A stretch of DNA of 64,000 nt, from assembly GCA_050486225.1 (NCBI GenBank), contig JBJHCV010000005.1, positions 1-64,000 on the forward strand, read 5' to 3'. Below the pieces are notes generated by a model, which made no database searches, was not told the origin of the DNA, and was given only the letters and a program-made list of their open reading frames with translations. The position numbers were made by a program, and so were the translations under genes. This DNA comes from JBBDIX01 sp050486225 (lineage in GTDB: Bacteria > Actinomycetota > Nitriliruptoria > Nitriliruptorales > Nitriliruptoraceae). Within the stretch, counting starts at the first letter, position 1; the number at the start of each line of letters is the position of its first letter. Positions 34,401 through 43,584 of the stretch are shown piece after piece.

Positions 34401-34423
34401 CGCGGCGGTCGGTTCGCGCCGCG
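34401..34423 (+). terminator. Bidirectional hairpin between convergent genes
   Basis: CGCGGCG (34401-34407) and CGCCGCG (34417-34423) pair over 7 bp with a 9-base loop. It fills the whole gap between the stop of the DUF2304 gene and the end of the convergent epimerase gene, so it can terminate both. No T-tract is visible. Confidence 0.5.
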
Positions 34424-34425
34424 CG

Positions 34426-35526
34426 TCACGAGGGGGAGCCGCGCAGGTCCTCGAGCAGCACCTCGAGGATCTCGCGTGACGGTTCTGCGTCGAGGGGGGT
34501 GCCGGGGCGGCGATGTGCTTCGGGGTCGGCCAGGAATCGCTGGATGACGGTGGGATCGTGACCGGACACCACCACGCTGGCCCCGACGCCGTCCGGACGT
34601 TCCGTGCGACGCCTCCACAGCAGGCACGGGACCCCCATCGCCGCGGTCTCCTCCTGCACCGAGCCACCGTCGGTGACCACGAACGGTGCGGCACAGAGGG
34701 CAGCCGTGAACTCCCGGTGCTCCATCAGGTCGCGAGTCGTCACCCCCGAGGCGTCGAGTCGTTTCATCAGTCCGAGGCGTTCGAGGGCCACCCGTGTGGC
34801 GCCGTGCACCACGAACAGCGTCGGGTGGGACGACGCGACGTGCCGGGCCAGTGCCACGAAGGCGCGTAACCTCCGGGCCGAGCGGATGTTCTCGAACCGG
34901 TGCGTCGTCAGGACCACCGGACCGCTCGACGGTCGCGGACGCGCCTCACCGAGCGAGTGGCGCAGCGAGTCGACGATGGTGTTGCCCGAGGTCGTGACGA
35001 TCCGGCCCCTGACCCGGCGCATCCGTCGGAGATTCGTCGCCGCCGCCTCGTCCGGAGCGAACAGCAGGTCGGAACGGCGCATGACCGACGTGCGGATCAG
35101 TTCCTCCGGGAATGGGTGCAGGGGACTGAACGACCGCAGTCCAGCCTCGACGTGGGCGACACGCAGTCCCGCGCGACGTGCCATGGTCGTCGCCAACCAC
35201 GTCGAGGCCGTGTCCCCGTGGACCACGCAGACGCCGCCATGGCCTCCGAACACCTCGGCTCGGAGTCGCGCTGGCGACCACAGCCGTCGGCTCGTGATCG
35301 TCGCCCACCTCGCCGCGCCGGGCAGGGAGTCGACGTCGCGCGCGAACCCGAGGGTCACGTCGGGGTCACGGATGCCGAGTTCGCGGCGGAACCGCGGCCC
35401 GAGCGAACCGTGCTGGCCGGAGTCGATCAGGCGATGTTCGATGCGCTGTTCAGCCAACAGACGCAGCAACGGTGCGGTCTTGATGTACTGCGCCTTGGTG
35501 CTGGAGAACACGTGGATGCGTTGCAC
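34426..35526 (-). CDS. UDP-N-acetylglucosamine 2-epimerase-like protein (WecB family)
   Basis: 366 residues of the GT-B-like epimerase fold. Features include VHGDTASTW, HVEAGLRSFSPLHPFPEELIR and the C-terminal VTDGGSVQEETAAMGVPCLLWRRRTERPDG, all typical of UDP-GlcNAc 2-epimerases that make UDP-ManNAc. GTG 35526 lacks a clear Shine-Dalgarno site, and a CCGATC/GATCGG inverted repeat lies just upstream. It is convergent with the polysaccharide operon and probably supplies an activated sugar. Confidence 0.78.
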   Translation of the reverse strand: MQRIHVFSSTKAQYIKTAPLLRLLAEQRIEHRLIDSGQHGSLGPRFRRELGIRDPDVTLGFARDVDSLPGAARWATITSRRLWSPARLRAEVFGGHGGVCVVHGDTASTWLATTMARRAGLRVAHVEAGLRSFSPLHPFPEELIRTSVMRRSDLLFAPDEAAATNLRRMRRVRGRIVTTSGNTIVDSLRHSLGEARPRPSSGPVVLTTHRFENIRSARRLRAFVALARHVASSHPTLFVVHGATRVALERLGLMKRLDASGVTTRDLMEHREFTAALCAAPFVVTDGGSVQEETAAMGVPCLLWRRRTERPDGVGASVVVSGHDPTVIQRFLADPEAHRRPGTPLDAEPSREILEVLLEDLRGSPS

Positions 35527-35636
35527 GGTTGACCGATCCGTCTGATCGGGGAACCGTAGTGCGGGCCGTGCAGCAGGGCGTCGTGGCGTAGAGTCCCGCG
35601 AATCCGGGGTGACGTGCCACCGGCGAGGGGAGTGCC

Positions 35637-36494
35637 GTGCGGCGTGTGTGCTTTCGTTTCGACGTGGACACCCCGCGGTGTCTGCAGGCGGGTGTTCCGG
35701 CTCTGCGTGCCGTCGCCCGCCGGACCGGGGCCCCGTTCACCTTCTTCGTGAACATGGGTCGACCCACCTCGCGACGACTCGTGTGGGCATCGATGGTGCG
35801 TGGGGGTCGCGCCGAGCGCGTACCGACCGAGCAGCCGGTCATGCGCCTGTCCACGCTTCGCAAGTTGGGTCTGCGGGGTGTCGTCGAGGTCCTCGTCGCC
35901 AATCCGAAGGTGGGAGTCCGTGGGGGGACGCAGATCCGAGCGCTGCTCGACGAGGGGCACGAGGTCGGGCTGCACGGTGGCCGCAACCATCGGGTGTGGC
36001 AGCAGCAAGCCGCCCAGTGGCCGGTGGAGACGGTCCACGACGAGGTCGCGTGGGGTCTCGACCGGCTCGCGCAGGTGGGTTGCGTCGGACCGGTCGGGTT
36101 CTCGTCACCCGGATGGACACGCCCTGACGCACTCGCGTCGGTGGCGGGAGCGCTCGGCGTGAGCCATGTCGCCGACATCCACGACCCGGCGCGAGAGGGC
36201 GTCGACGTGTCGGGCCCGGTCGCCGAGGTCATCACCAACATCGTCGGCGAACCGGGGGGCGTCGGCTACCTCGAGTGGATGCGTGCGTGCGGCGCCGACG
36301 ACGACCAGGTCGTCTCCGACCTTGTGGAGCGGCTCCGCCGTGTCCGGTCCGCCGCGGTCGTGTACGACCACCCGTTCTGGGCGGGTGTGCACGAGCCCGA
36401 CCTCGTCGAGCGGCTCGTCGGGGTGGCGCGTGCCGAGGGGTTCGTGGTCTGCACGATGGCAGCGCTCGTCGAGGCCGCGCGGTCGACGGCCTGA
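35637..36494 (+). CDS. NodB-fold polysaccharide deacetylase-like protein
   Basis: 285 residues related to carbohydrate esterase family 4. The first motif FRFDVDT keeps the two aspartates, and EVGLHGGRNHR resembles the metal-binding HxxxH motif but with one extra residue between the histidines. SSPGW replaces the usual RPPYG-type segment. There is no signal peptide. It may deacetylate a cytoplasmic or lipid-linked sugar rather than a surface polymer, or be a divergent member with another role. GTG 35637 is preceded by GAGGGGAG. It converges with the HprK-like gene two bases later. Confidence 0.6.
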   Translation: MRRVCFRFDVDTPRCLQAGVPALRAVARRTGAPFTFFVNMGRPTSRRLVWASMVRGGRAERVPTEQPVMRLSTLRKLGLRGVVEVLVANPKVGVRGGTQIRALLDEGHEVGLHGGRNHRVWQQQAAQWPVETVHDEVAWGLDRLAQVGCVGPVGFSSPGWTRPDALASVAGALGVSHVADIHDPAREGVDVSGPVAEVITNIVGEPGGVGYLEWMRACGADDDQVVSDLVERLRRVRSAAVVYDHPFWAGVHEPDLVERLVGVARAEGFVVCTMAALVEAARSTA

Positions 36495-36496
36495 AC

Positions 36497-37669
36497 TCAG
36501 CGCACGGCATCCTGCAGGGCTCCGACGACCCGGGCCGTCGGGGTGTGGGGCGGGATGCGGAGTTCGAGCACGTCTCCCTGGGGCAGGTGGCGCTCGAGCA
36601 CCTTGGTCACCCGACGGTGCAGGTCCACCAGGGTCGGAGCAGACGGGTCGAGCACGGCCCTCGCGTTCACGAAGCGCAGCAGTTCCCAGAACTCGTTGCA
36701 CAGGATCGCGGTCGCACGTCGGACGAGGTCGGCTCGCGGCCTCGTGGCGACCTCGACCCGGGTGCTCGACGGGGCCGGCTCGAGGTTCACGACGGTCGTG
36801 AGCGGGGCCGCGGTCGCGAGGGCGTCCGAGCCGAACAGGTCTGCGGGAGCCACCCGGTGCCGGCGTCCGCGACGAGGCACCTGTCGGTGACCGGCGAGGG
36901 CCTCGACGAGCACGCCGTGATGATGGGCGAGTCGAACCGGTCGCGGCAGGTGGGTCATCCCGGCATCCCCGACGATGGTCAGGTCGTCGCCCAGGTGGCG
37001 CCACCCGTGCTCGAGGACCAGTGACAGCACCGTCGGGGTCTTGCCGGCGCCACCGGCGCCGGTGAGCAGCACGCCCGTACCGGCGGGGGAGACGACCGAA
37101 CCCGCGTGGACGAGCGTCGCGTCGTTGTCCAGCAGGGCCAACCACAGCACGGGTTCCAGCACCTCGGTGGACAGGATCGTCGCCAGGACGTCGTTCCAGT
37201 GGTCGTGTTCTCGGGTCACGACACGGACGAGTGCCCGGGGCAGGCGTGTGCGGATCCGTGAGGACTGCAGGTGGCCGGTCGCCGTCCACGCGGACCCGCT
37301 CAGGGGCTGCCCGTCGAACTCGACGGCGTGGATCGCCCGCCCCGACCGTGTCGTCAGGTCGAACCGTGCACCGCCGGGTCGGGTTCGCGTCTCGAAGAGG
37401 TACGGGAATCGTCGAGCGCGATGGACGTCCGGATGGCGACCGTCGTCGGTCGGGACGGTGCCGACGTGCAGGTCGACGTCGACGGCCAGTCGGCGGTCCT
37501 CCCAACCGTGGACGACGTCCGGGGCGAGTAGCGTTGCGAGGTGTTGTACGACGGGATGGTCGCCGTGGAGTTGCAGGTCCACGGGACCGAGGCGAAGGTG
37601 TCGGAGTGCAGGATCCACGTCTCTCCCGTCGGCGGGGGACGCGCAGTGTGCAGGGGAGGGCGCTGCCAC
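36497..37669 (-). CDS. HprK-like P-loop protein
   Basis: 390 residues. The C-terminal half resembles HPr kinase/phosphorylase-related proteins: HAGSVVS (H188), the Walker A loop GAGGAGKT (204-211) and LGDDLTIV. No HPr or PTS genes are visible, as usual for this HprK-like group, which occurs in polysaccharide and peptide-modification loci. It is the second HprK-like domain here, the other being fused to the flippase. The GTG start at 37669 lies inside the 5' end of the divergent lipoprotein gene (22-base overlap). Confidence 0.65.
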   Translation of the reverse strand: MAAPSPAHCASPADGRDVDPALRHLRLGPVDLQLHGDHPVVQHLATLLAPDVVHGWEDRRLAVDVDLHVGTVPTDDGRHPDVHRARRFPYLFETRTRPGGARFDLTTRSGRAIHAVEFDGQPLSGSAWTATGHLQSSRIRTRLPRALVRVVTREHDHWNDVLATILSTEVLEPVLWLALLDNDATLVHAGSVVSPAGTGVLLTGAGGAGKTPTVLSLVLEHGWRHLGDDLTIVGDAGMTHLPRPVRLAHHHGVLVEALAGHRQVPRRGRRHRVAPADLFGSDALATAAPLTTVVNLEPAPSSTRVEVATRPRADLVRRATAILCNEFWELLRFVNARAVLDPSAPTLVDLHRRVTKVLERHLPQGDVLELRIPPHTPTARVVGALQDAVR

Positions 37670-39390
37670 GTCGAGTAGCCTCCGGTGCCTCGCGGTGGCG
37701 ATCCGGCTCCAGTGCGCGGTCCAACGGGGTGGTCCTCGCGCTCGTCGTGGTCCTCGTCGCCTGTCAGGAGGTTGGTGTGACGGTCCCTCCTGACGTCGCC
37801 GCGACGGAGGACGTCGCAGTCTCGTGCGGTGACCGACGACCCTGGAGCCGAGCTCACCTCGTCGGATGGCAGGCTGTGACGCCGCTCGCTGCGTCGGATG
37901 GTCCGGTCAGGTCGATCAGGACTGTCGTCGACGACGCCTCGGGGTCGGCGTCCGGGGACCTGCTGCTCCGCATCGAGACGGATGGCCGAGCGCCCCTGGT
38001 GTTCGTCGACGTCGACGGTGATCGACTCTCCGGCGGGTGGACGTACCAGACGCACGTGTCAGACTCTGCCTGGAACCTGCACGTCGACGCCGAGGGTCGC
38101 CTGTGGGGGCACCACGGCAACAGTGATGCCTGGTCGTGGCGAGAACTTGGCGTGGTGCCGGGTTACGACTGGGAGTTCGACGGGGAGGTGGCCCACCTGT
38201 GCCTGCCGGGTCGGTTGCTGGCCGACCTCGGGGGCACGGCGGGTCAGGTTGCGGTTGCCGCGGAGATCGACGATCACTGGCTGCCGATCCCGTTCGTCGC
38301 GGGCGTGCGTGCGACCCGTCCTGTGGACACGCTGCCAGTCGTGCCAGTGCGGGCGCCGCAGCGGTTGGCGTTCGCCTACCAGTTCGCGCCCTGGGAGGTC
38401 GAGGGCTGCGCCGCACTCGACGACGACCTCGACTGCGCCGTGCGCCACCACGGTCGCTTCGCGCACGTCGTGTTCGCCGCGGGCCTGCAGGAGCCGGAAC
38501 ATCCCTCACACGAGGGCACCCGACTCCTGCTCGAACGCCTGCGTGATGACCACCCGGACCAGGAACGGTGGGGGTACGTCTCCCTGCTGCGCCACAGCGG
38601 CACGTGGTACGACAACGACGAGGTCGAACGTCTCGCAGCGCTGTGGCAGGAACTGGGGGTCACGGGGATCTTCGTCGACGAGTTCGACCTGTGTGAACCC
38701 GGGTGGCGCCACTGTCGTCGGGACGGCGACCGAGAGGTGCTGGTGAGCCGGGACCGTCAGCGTGACGCCGTCCGGCGCATCCACGACCTCGGGCTGGCGG
38801 TGTTCGCGAACTCGCACTCGATCCACGGTGCGCTCGGTGACGTGCGAGGGGAGCCGACGCCGCTCGGCGACGGCGACGGCGTGCGACCGCCCGACATGTA
38901 CCTGCTGGAGAACCCGACGGTGTGGGCGGGCAACTGGTGGCGGGGCCTCGATCGTCTCGCGGCGATCGCACGATTCCACGACGCTCCCCGCTACATGGCC
39001 CGGACGGGGGTGCGGTTGGCCGTGGTCGACACCGCTCCGGGACGTGCGTCGGACGCGCCGCCGGGACTGTTCGAGGCCAGCTGGTGGCGGGCGGTGCTTG
39101 CCGGAGCCGACGCTCACGCGTTCACGAACCCCGTGTACTCGGCCAGTGGTGACGTCGCGGATGACCTGTCGGTGTTCGACCCTCCGGCGATCGCCGGGTT
39201 GCCCGCCGGGCTCGACGCGGCCGGGCTCCGCTACGTGGGCGGGGTCGAGGTGGCTCGTGACGGGGACGACTCGTGGCGGCTCGTCGCCGACTGCGAGGGA
39301 CGCGCGGTCGGACGGGTGCACGTGCACACCGCTGCCGACGGGCGTGTCACCGGAGGGCTCGAAGTCGAGGAGACTCCCTCCACCTGTTGA
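37648..39390 (+). CDS. Lipoprotein with a glycoside-hydrolase-like TIM-barrel domain
   Basis: 580 residues. A signal peptide ending in LVAC (C39) predicts a surface lipoprotein. After about 180 residues of beta-rich sequence, a TIM-barrel-like domain begins (RLAFAYQFAPW). It contains WGYVSLLRHSGTWY and GVTGIFVDEFDL, similar in pattern to spherulin-4-like/GH135 and GH114 glycosidases, families that act on galactosamine polymers. That would suit a Pel-like polysaccharide, but the match is by eye. GTG 37648 follows GGGGGA; the divergent neighbour overlaps this 5' end. Confidence 0.6.
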   Translation: MQGRALPRRVASGASRWRSGSSARSNGVVLALVVVLVACQEVGVTVPPDVAATEDVAVSCGDRRPWSRAHLVGWQAVTPLAASDGPVRSIRTVVDDASGSASGDLLLRIETDGRAPLVFVDVDGDRLSGGWTYQTHVSDSAWNLHVDAEGRLWGHHGNSDAWSWRELGVVPGYDWEFDGEVAHLCLPGRLLADLGGTAGQVAVAAEIDDHWLPIPFVAGVRATRPVDTLPVVPVRAPQRLAFAYQFAPWEVEGCAALDDDLDCAVRHHGRFAHVVFAAGLQEPEHPSHEGTRLLLERLRDDHPDQERWGYVSLLRHSGTWYDNDEVERLAALWQELGVTGIFVDEFDLCEPGWRHCRRDGDREVLVSRDRQRDAVRRIHDLGLAVFANSHSIHGALGDVRGEPTPLGDGDGVRPPDMYLLENPTVWAGNWWRGLDRLAAIARFHDAPRYMARTGVRLAVVDTAPGRASDAPPGLFEASWWRAVLAGADAHAFTNPVYSASGDVADDLSVFDPPAIAGLPAGLDAAGLRYVGGVEVARDGDDSWRLVADCEGRAVGRVHVHTAADGRVTGGLEVEETPSTC

Positions 39391-39408
39391 CCGCCGGACC
39401 GGGGTGGG

Positions 39409-39960
39409 TCACCCGTCGGCGAAGCGGCCCGCCCACTCCTTCAGACTCGCGAGCACCTTCGTGAGCTGCGCGCGGTGGTTCTCGTCGGTGAGTTCGCCGT
39501 CGGTGAACGCCTCGCCAGCGTGTCGGATCCACAGGTTGGGGGTGAGCATCACGACGGCGCCGACCACGCCGAGCACGTGGCGGAGCTCCTTCTGGGACAT
39601 GCGCGTGCCCCACGGTCCCGGGGCCGCGCCGATGACGCCGACCGGCTTGCCCTGCAGGGGCTTCTCGGGCAGCGCTCGGGACAGCCAGTCGACCGCGTTC
39701 TTGACCACTCCCGGAATGGACTGGTTGTACTCGGGGGTGCAGAACAGCACGACGTCCGCTTCGGTGACCGCCTGGCGAAGTGCTGCGACCGGCCCGGTGG
39801 TGCCGAGTTCCTGCTCCTGGTCCTCGTTCAACGGGGGGATGCCCACCAGGTCGGTGGTCACGACCTCCACGCCGTCGGGGACACACTGCGGTACGGCCCG
39901 CGCGAGCGCTCGGTTGTACGAGCCTTCACGGAGGCTTCCCGGGATGACGAGCAGTTGCAC
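39409..39960 (-). CDS. NADPH-dependent FMN reductase
   Basis: 183 residues of the flavodoxin-like SsuE/ArsH/chromate-reductase group. The FMN phosphate loop is PGSLREGSYN near the N-terminus, and TPEYNQSIPGVVKNAVDW is the family signature. It reduces FMN or quinones with NAD(P)H. GAGGAG precedes GTG 39960. It sits alone and convergent to the lipoprotein gene, so it may be unrelated to the polysaccharide genes. Confidence 0.9.
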   Translation of the reverse strand: MQLLVIPGSLREGSYNRALARAVPQCVPDGVEVVTTDLVGIPPLNEDQEQELGTTGPVAALRQAVTEADVVLFCTPEYNQSIPGVVKNAVDWLSRALPEKPLQGKPVGVIGAAPGPWGTRMSQKELRHVLGVVGAVVMLTPNLWIRHAGEAFTDGELTDENHRAQLTKVLASLKEWAGRFADG

Positions 39961-40113
39961 GGCGGGCTCCTCGGTCGGTCGGACGGCCGGTGCGTGGCAG
40001 ACCTTCTAGGCGATCGGCTGCGGTGCTGCAAGCCGGGGGAGGCGCCACCTCGGCCGGTACGGTCGAGGCCGCGCGAGGATCGGGCGGTGGCCCGGACGGC
40101 CGGGAGGTCGGTG

Positions 40114-40950
40114 GTGACGGGGCCGGAGTCGACCGTCGATCGTCGGCGCTTCCTGGGATGGCTCGCCTTCGGGGCCGTGGCGGCCGCTGCCGCACTCGTG
40201 CCTGCGATCACGGACAGGCGAGCCGCACCGGGCCGTGCGGCACCCGGCGCGCCCCTGGCCAAGGGCCCTCCAGACGCGGTGACCACCAACGTGTCGGCGT
40301 CGCCTGCCGCACCCGTGCTCCCGGGGGACCCGTCCGGGTCCGACCTGGTCGACGTCGCGGACCGGCCGACGGACCCGACGGTGGATCGGATCGAGGTCGT
40401 CTGCAGGGAGGCGACGGGGCTGGTTCCGGCGAGGCCTGACGTGAGGGGCCACACGGTGGCCCTGCTGACGCTCCACCACACCGCCGTGCGTCTCGACGAC
40501 CCGCGCCGTGCTCCTTCGCGACTGCGCGGCCACCAGACGTTCCACATGCAGCAGGGGTGGTCGGACGTCGCCTACCACTACGGGGTGGATCCAGCGGGCA
40601 ACGTGTACGAACTGCGCGACCCTGCGGTGCCGGGGGACACGTTCACCGACTACGACCCGACCGGGCACCTGCTCGTGGTGTGTGAGGGCGACTACACGGT
40701 CGACGAACCGACCGAGGTGATGATCGACACGCTGGCTGGCCTGTTCGCCCACGCCTCGGCGCGTCTCGGGGTGTCACTCGACACGCTGGGTGGGCACCGT
40801 GACCACGCGTCCACCCGGTGCCCGGGCGATCGCCTGGCCGGCCACCTGGACGAGATCCGCGAGCGAGCGGCCCGACGAACGGCGCCGGTGCTCACGCGGG
40901 TGTGTGGCCCGGACGGCGAGGAGCGCATCCGGGCCATCGAGACCGGCTGA
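40114..40950 (+). CDS. Tat-exported PGRP-type N-acetylmuramoyl-L-alanine amidase
   Basis: 278 residues. A twin-arginine signal (DRRRFLGWLAFGAVAAAAAL) directs folded export. The amidase_2/PGRP domain has zinc ligands in TLHHTAV, GGHRDH and TRCPGD. It would cleave the lactyl bond between MurNAc and L-alanine in peptidoglycan. GTG 40114 is preferred because GGGAGG (40102-40107) lies six bases upstream. It is a monocistronic cell-wall enzyme. Confidence 0.85.
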   Translation: MTGPESTVDRRRFLGWLAFGAVAAAAALVPAITDRRAAPGRAAPGAPLAKGPPDAVTTNVSASPAAPVLPGDPSGSDLVDVADRPTDPTVDRIEVVCREATGLVPARPDVRGHTVALLTLHHTAVRLDDPRRAPSRLRGHQTFHMQQGWSDVAYHYGVDPAGNVYELRDPAVPGDTFTDYDPTGHLLVVCEGDYTVDEPTEVMIDTLAGLFAHASARLGVSLDTLGGHRDHASTRCPGDRLAGHLDEIRERAARRTAPVLTRVCGPDGEERIRAIETG

Positions 40951-40976
40951 GGCGGAGCGGCCTCACCGGCCTCGCG

Positions 40977-41753
40977 TCACTTCGCGGTGACCCACCCGCC
41001 GTCGACCATCAGCGTGTGGCCGGTGACGAAGTCCGACATGGTGCTCGCCAGGAACAGGGTGGGCCCGACGGCGTCCTCTGGTTCGCCGATCCGCCCGAGG
41101 GGGATCTTCGCGACGGTGGCCTCCTCGCGGCCCGGATTGGCGTCCATGAACGCCCGGACGCGAGGAGTGGCGGTCGCCGCGGGAGCGACGGCGTTGACCA
41201 GCACCCCCTTCGACGACCACTCGAGCGACAGCGCTGCCGTCAGCTGGCTGATCCCGGCCTTGGCGATCGAGTAGACGCTGCGCTGGTCCGCGGCGGTGTA
41301 GGCGAACGTCGAACTGAAGTTGACGATCTTCCCGTAGCCGGCCTGGATCATCGCCGGTGCGAATGCCTGGCTGCACAGGAACGTGCCACGCAGGTGGGTG
41401 TCGATGAGCTGGTCCCACTCGTCGACGGTCACGTCGAGTGCCGGCTTCGTCAGCATCCCGCCCATGCCGTTGACCAGCACCCGCGGTGTGCCGTGGTCGA
41501 CCAGGACCTTCTGCGCCAGCGACCGGATCGACTCCGGGTCGCTGGCGTCGAGCCCCTCGACGGCGACCTCGACGCCCTGGGCCCGGGCCGCGTCCGCGGT
41601 CTCGGCGAGGCGGTCGGTCGAGCGACTGGCGAGCACCAGGTTCGACCCGGCGGCGGCGAGTCCGATCGCGACGGCCGCACCGATCCCGTCTGCGGCGCCG
41701 ATGACCACCGACAGGGTTCCGTCGAGTCCGAGGTCGTGTCCACGTGTCGTCAT
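40977..41753 (-). CDS. Short-chain dehydrogenase/reductase
   Basis: 258 residues. It has the NAD(P) loop GAADGIGA, NFSS and the catalytic SVYSIAKAG (YxxxK), with the C-terminal segment typical of classical SDRs (FVTGHTLMVDGGW). The final gene of a four-gene minus-strand operon, it overlaps the S15 hydrolase stop by four bases. It probably oxidizes or reduces an alcohol or keto intermediate of the same pathway. Confidence 0.88.
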   Translation of the reverse strand: MTTRGHDLGLDGTLSVVIGAADGIGAAVAIGLAAAGSNLVLASRSTDRLAETADAARAQGVEVAVEGLDASDPESIRSLAQKVLVDHGTPRVLVNGMGGMLTKPALDVTVDEWDQLIDTHLRGTFLCSQAFAPAMIQAGYGKIVNFSSTFAYTAADQRSVYSIAKAGISQLTAALSLEWSSKGVLVNAVAPAATATPRVRAFMDANPGREEATVAKIPLGRIGEPEDAVGPTLFLASTMSDFVTGHTLMVDGGWVTAK

Positions 41754-43531
41754 GACGGGCCCTCCTCGTCCTTCGGGGGGATGAGCGGCACGAGCAGGTG
41801 TGACGGGTGCTGCTCGCTGGCGTACAGGGTCACCTTCCCGCCGAAGACCTCCTCGGGACGGTCGTCGGGGTCGTCGTGCGTCATGCCGCCCGTGCCGCGA
41901 GTCGCGTAGTAGAAGTTCTCGCCGTACTCGTCGAGCGGACCCTCGTACTCGTAGTCCTTGCCGCGGACCGACAGTGCCAGTCGGTAGCCGGCGGGCACCA
42001 CGATGCACGACGGCCAGATCTCCACGTCGAGTTCGACGATCTCGCCGGGCTCGAGCGGCTGCGGGTTCGTGTGCGTGTGGTACGGGCGCCACGGATCCGA
42101 ACGTTCGAGGTCGAGCTCCCGGTGGGACGCACGAAGCCACCCGTTCGCGATGGGGGTGTTGGGGTCGGTGGACCCGTCGAACGTGACCTCCTTGCCCTCC
42201 GGGTCGAACAGTCGGACGATGAGGAACAGGTCGGCGTCGGTCGTCTCCGACGAGATGAACAGCTTCGCGGCGAACGGCCCCGTGAGTTCGAAGTCCTCGT
42301 CGCGCACGGGCAGGTTGAAGGTCAGGCCGTTGCCGAGCGCCTCGTACTCGATCGACTGGGGCTGCGCCGCGGGTTCGAGCGCGAGCTCCATGTCGTCGGG
42401 GTGCAGGTACAGCTGGGTCCACTGCGTGCGGGGGATGGGCCACGCGTCCTCGTACCGGAGCTCGAACTGCTCGCCGGGACGACGAATGTTGAGCGTGACG
42501 GGGGGCTGGCGGTCCCAGCCGTTGTCCTCGCCCTTGAGGAAGTGGTCGAAGAACCGCTTCTGGATCTCCCGGCCGTAGTCGCTGTAGTAGTGGGTGAAGT
42601 GCGTGTCACCATGCGCCTCGAGCCACTTCTGCTTCGACGACGCCCACAGGTAGCCGTTGTAGTTGCCCGACGGGTGGATGCCCTGGCCGCCCCAGTTGGC
42701 CGCAGACAGCAGGGGCACCTCGATCTCACGGGGGTCCGCGGAGTGCGCGCGATACCACTCGTCGTCGAGGTCCCTCGACTTCAGCTCACCGATGAGGTCG
42801 ACACGGTTGCGCTCGAGCTCCTCCTCGGAGAGGGTCACAGGTCCCGCCGCGGGTTCTCCGGTCACGAGGCTGCGCAGGCCGCGTTCCCCGACGCCGTACT
42901 GGATCCGACTGACCTGGGTCTGGTACCAGCGGTCCTGGAACCGGGAACGGATCCCGCCGTGGCGGGTCGCCCGGTAGTAGTCGATGAACCCCTCCCACGG
43001 GTTGATCGCGGCGAGGTGGGGCGGCTTCAGCGTCGCGACGCGCCACTGGATGCACGCGAAGTAGGAGATGCCGGTCATCCCGACCTTGCCGTTGGACCAC
43101 TCCTGCTCAGCGGCCCACTCGACGCACTGGTAGGCGTCGAGCGTCTCACGGTAGTTGCGTGGATCGAGGACTCCGGGTGACCAGCCTGCCCCGCGGGAGT
43201 CGATGCGCACGACGACGTAGCCGTCGGGGACCCAACGTTCGGGGTCGGGCGTCTCCCACGTCTGGTACTGGTTCGTCGACCCCTCGAGGATGCTTGGTTC
43301 CTTGCGAACCAGCTTCTCCCACTGCATGCGGTAGACCTCGTCCTGGAACGACAGCCCCTTGCCGTACAGGCCGTAGGTCATCAGGACGGGATACCGGCCC
43401 GGCGCCTCGGGACGGAACACGTCGGCGCGCAGCACGACGCCGTCGTCCATCTCGATCGGCGTGTGGAAGTCGATCAGCATCCCGTCACGGGACTCGGTGC
43501 GCATGAAGTCGTCTGCTGGGTCGTGTGCCAT
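41750..43531 (-). CDS. CocE/NonD-type S15 hydrolase
   Basis: 593 residues of the X-Pro dipeptidyl-peptidase/cocaine esterase family. An alpha/beta-hydrolase core comes first, with the nucleophile S156 in GMTGISYFA, then the C-terminal jelly-roll domain (about 380-590). Members cleave acyl, ester or amide bonds. GAGGAG precedes ATG 43531. It is in operon with the SDR, the phosphotransferase and an M24 protein. The substrate is unknown. Confidence 0.85.
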   Translation of the reverse strand: MAHDPADDFMRTESRDGMLIDFHTPIEMDDGVVLRADVFRPEAPGRYPVLMTYGLYGKGLSFQDEVYRMQWEKLVRKEPSILEGSTNQYQTWETPDPERWVPDGYVVVRIDSRGAGWSPGVLDPRNYRETLDAYQCVEWAAEQEWSNGKVGMTGISYFACIQWRVATLKPPHLAAINPWEGFIDYYRATRHGGIRSRFQDRWYQTQVSRIQYGVGERGLRSLVTGEPAAGPVTLSEEELERNRVDLIGELKSRDLDDEWYRAHSADPREIEVPLLSAANWGGQGIHPSGNYNGYLWASSKQKWLEAHGDTHFTHYYSDYGREIQKRFFDHFLKGEDNGWDRQPPVTLNIRRPGEQFELRYEDAWPIPRTQWTQLYLHPDDMELALEPAAQPQSIEYEALGNGLTFNLPVRDEDFELTGPFAAKLFISSETTDADLFLIVRLFDPEGKEVTFDGSTDPNTPIANGWLRASHRELDLERSDPWRPYHTHTNPQPLEPGEIVELDVEIWPSCIVVPAGYRLALSVRGKDYEYEGPLDEYGENFYYATRGTGGMTHDDPDDRPEEVFGGKVTLYASEQHPSHLLVPLIPPKDEEGPS

Positions 43532-43584
43532 CCCCTGGCTCCTCTCGCGTTCGTCGGTCGTGCCTCGTCGTGCTCGCCCCGGTG

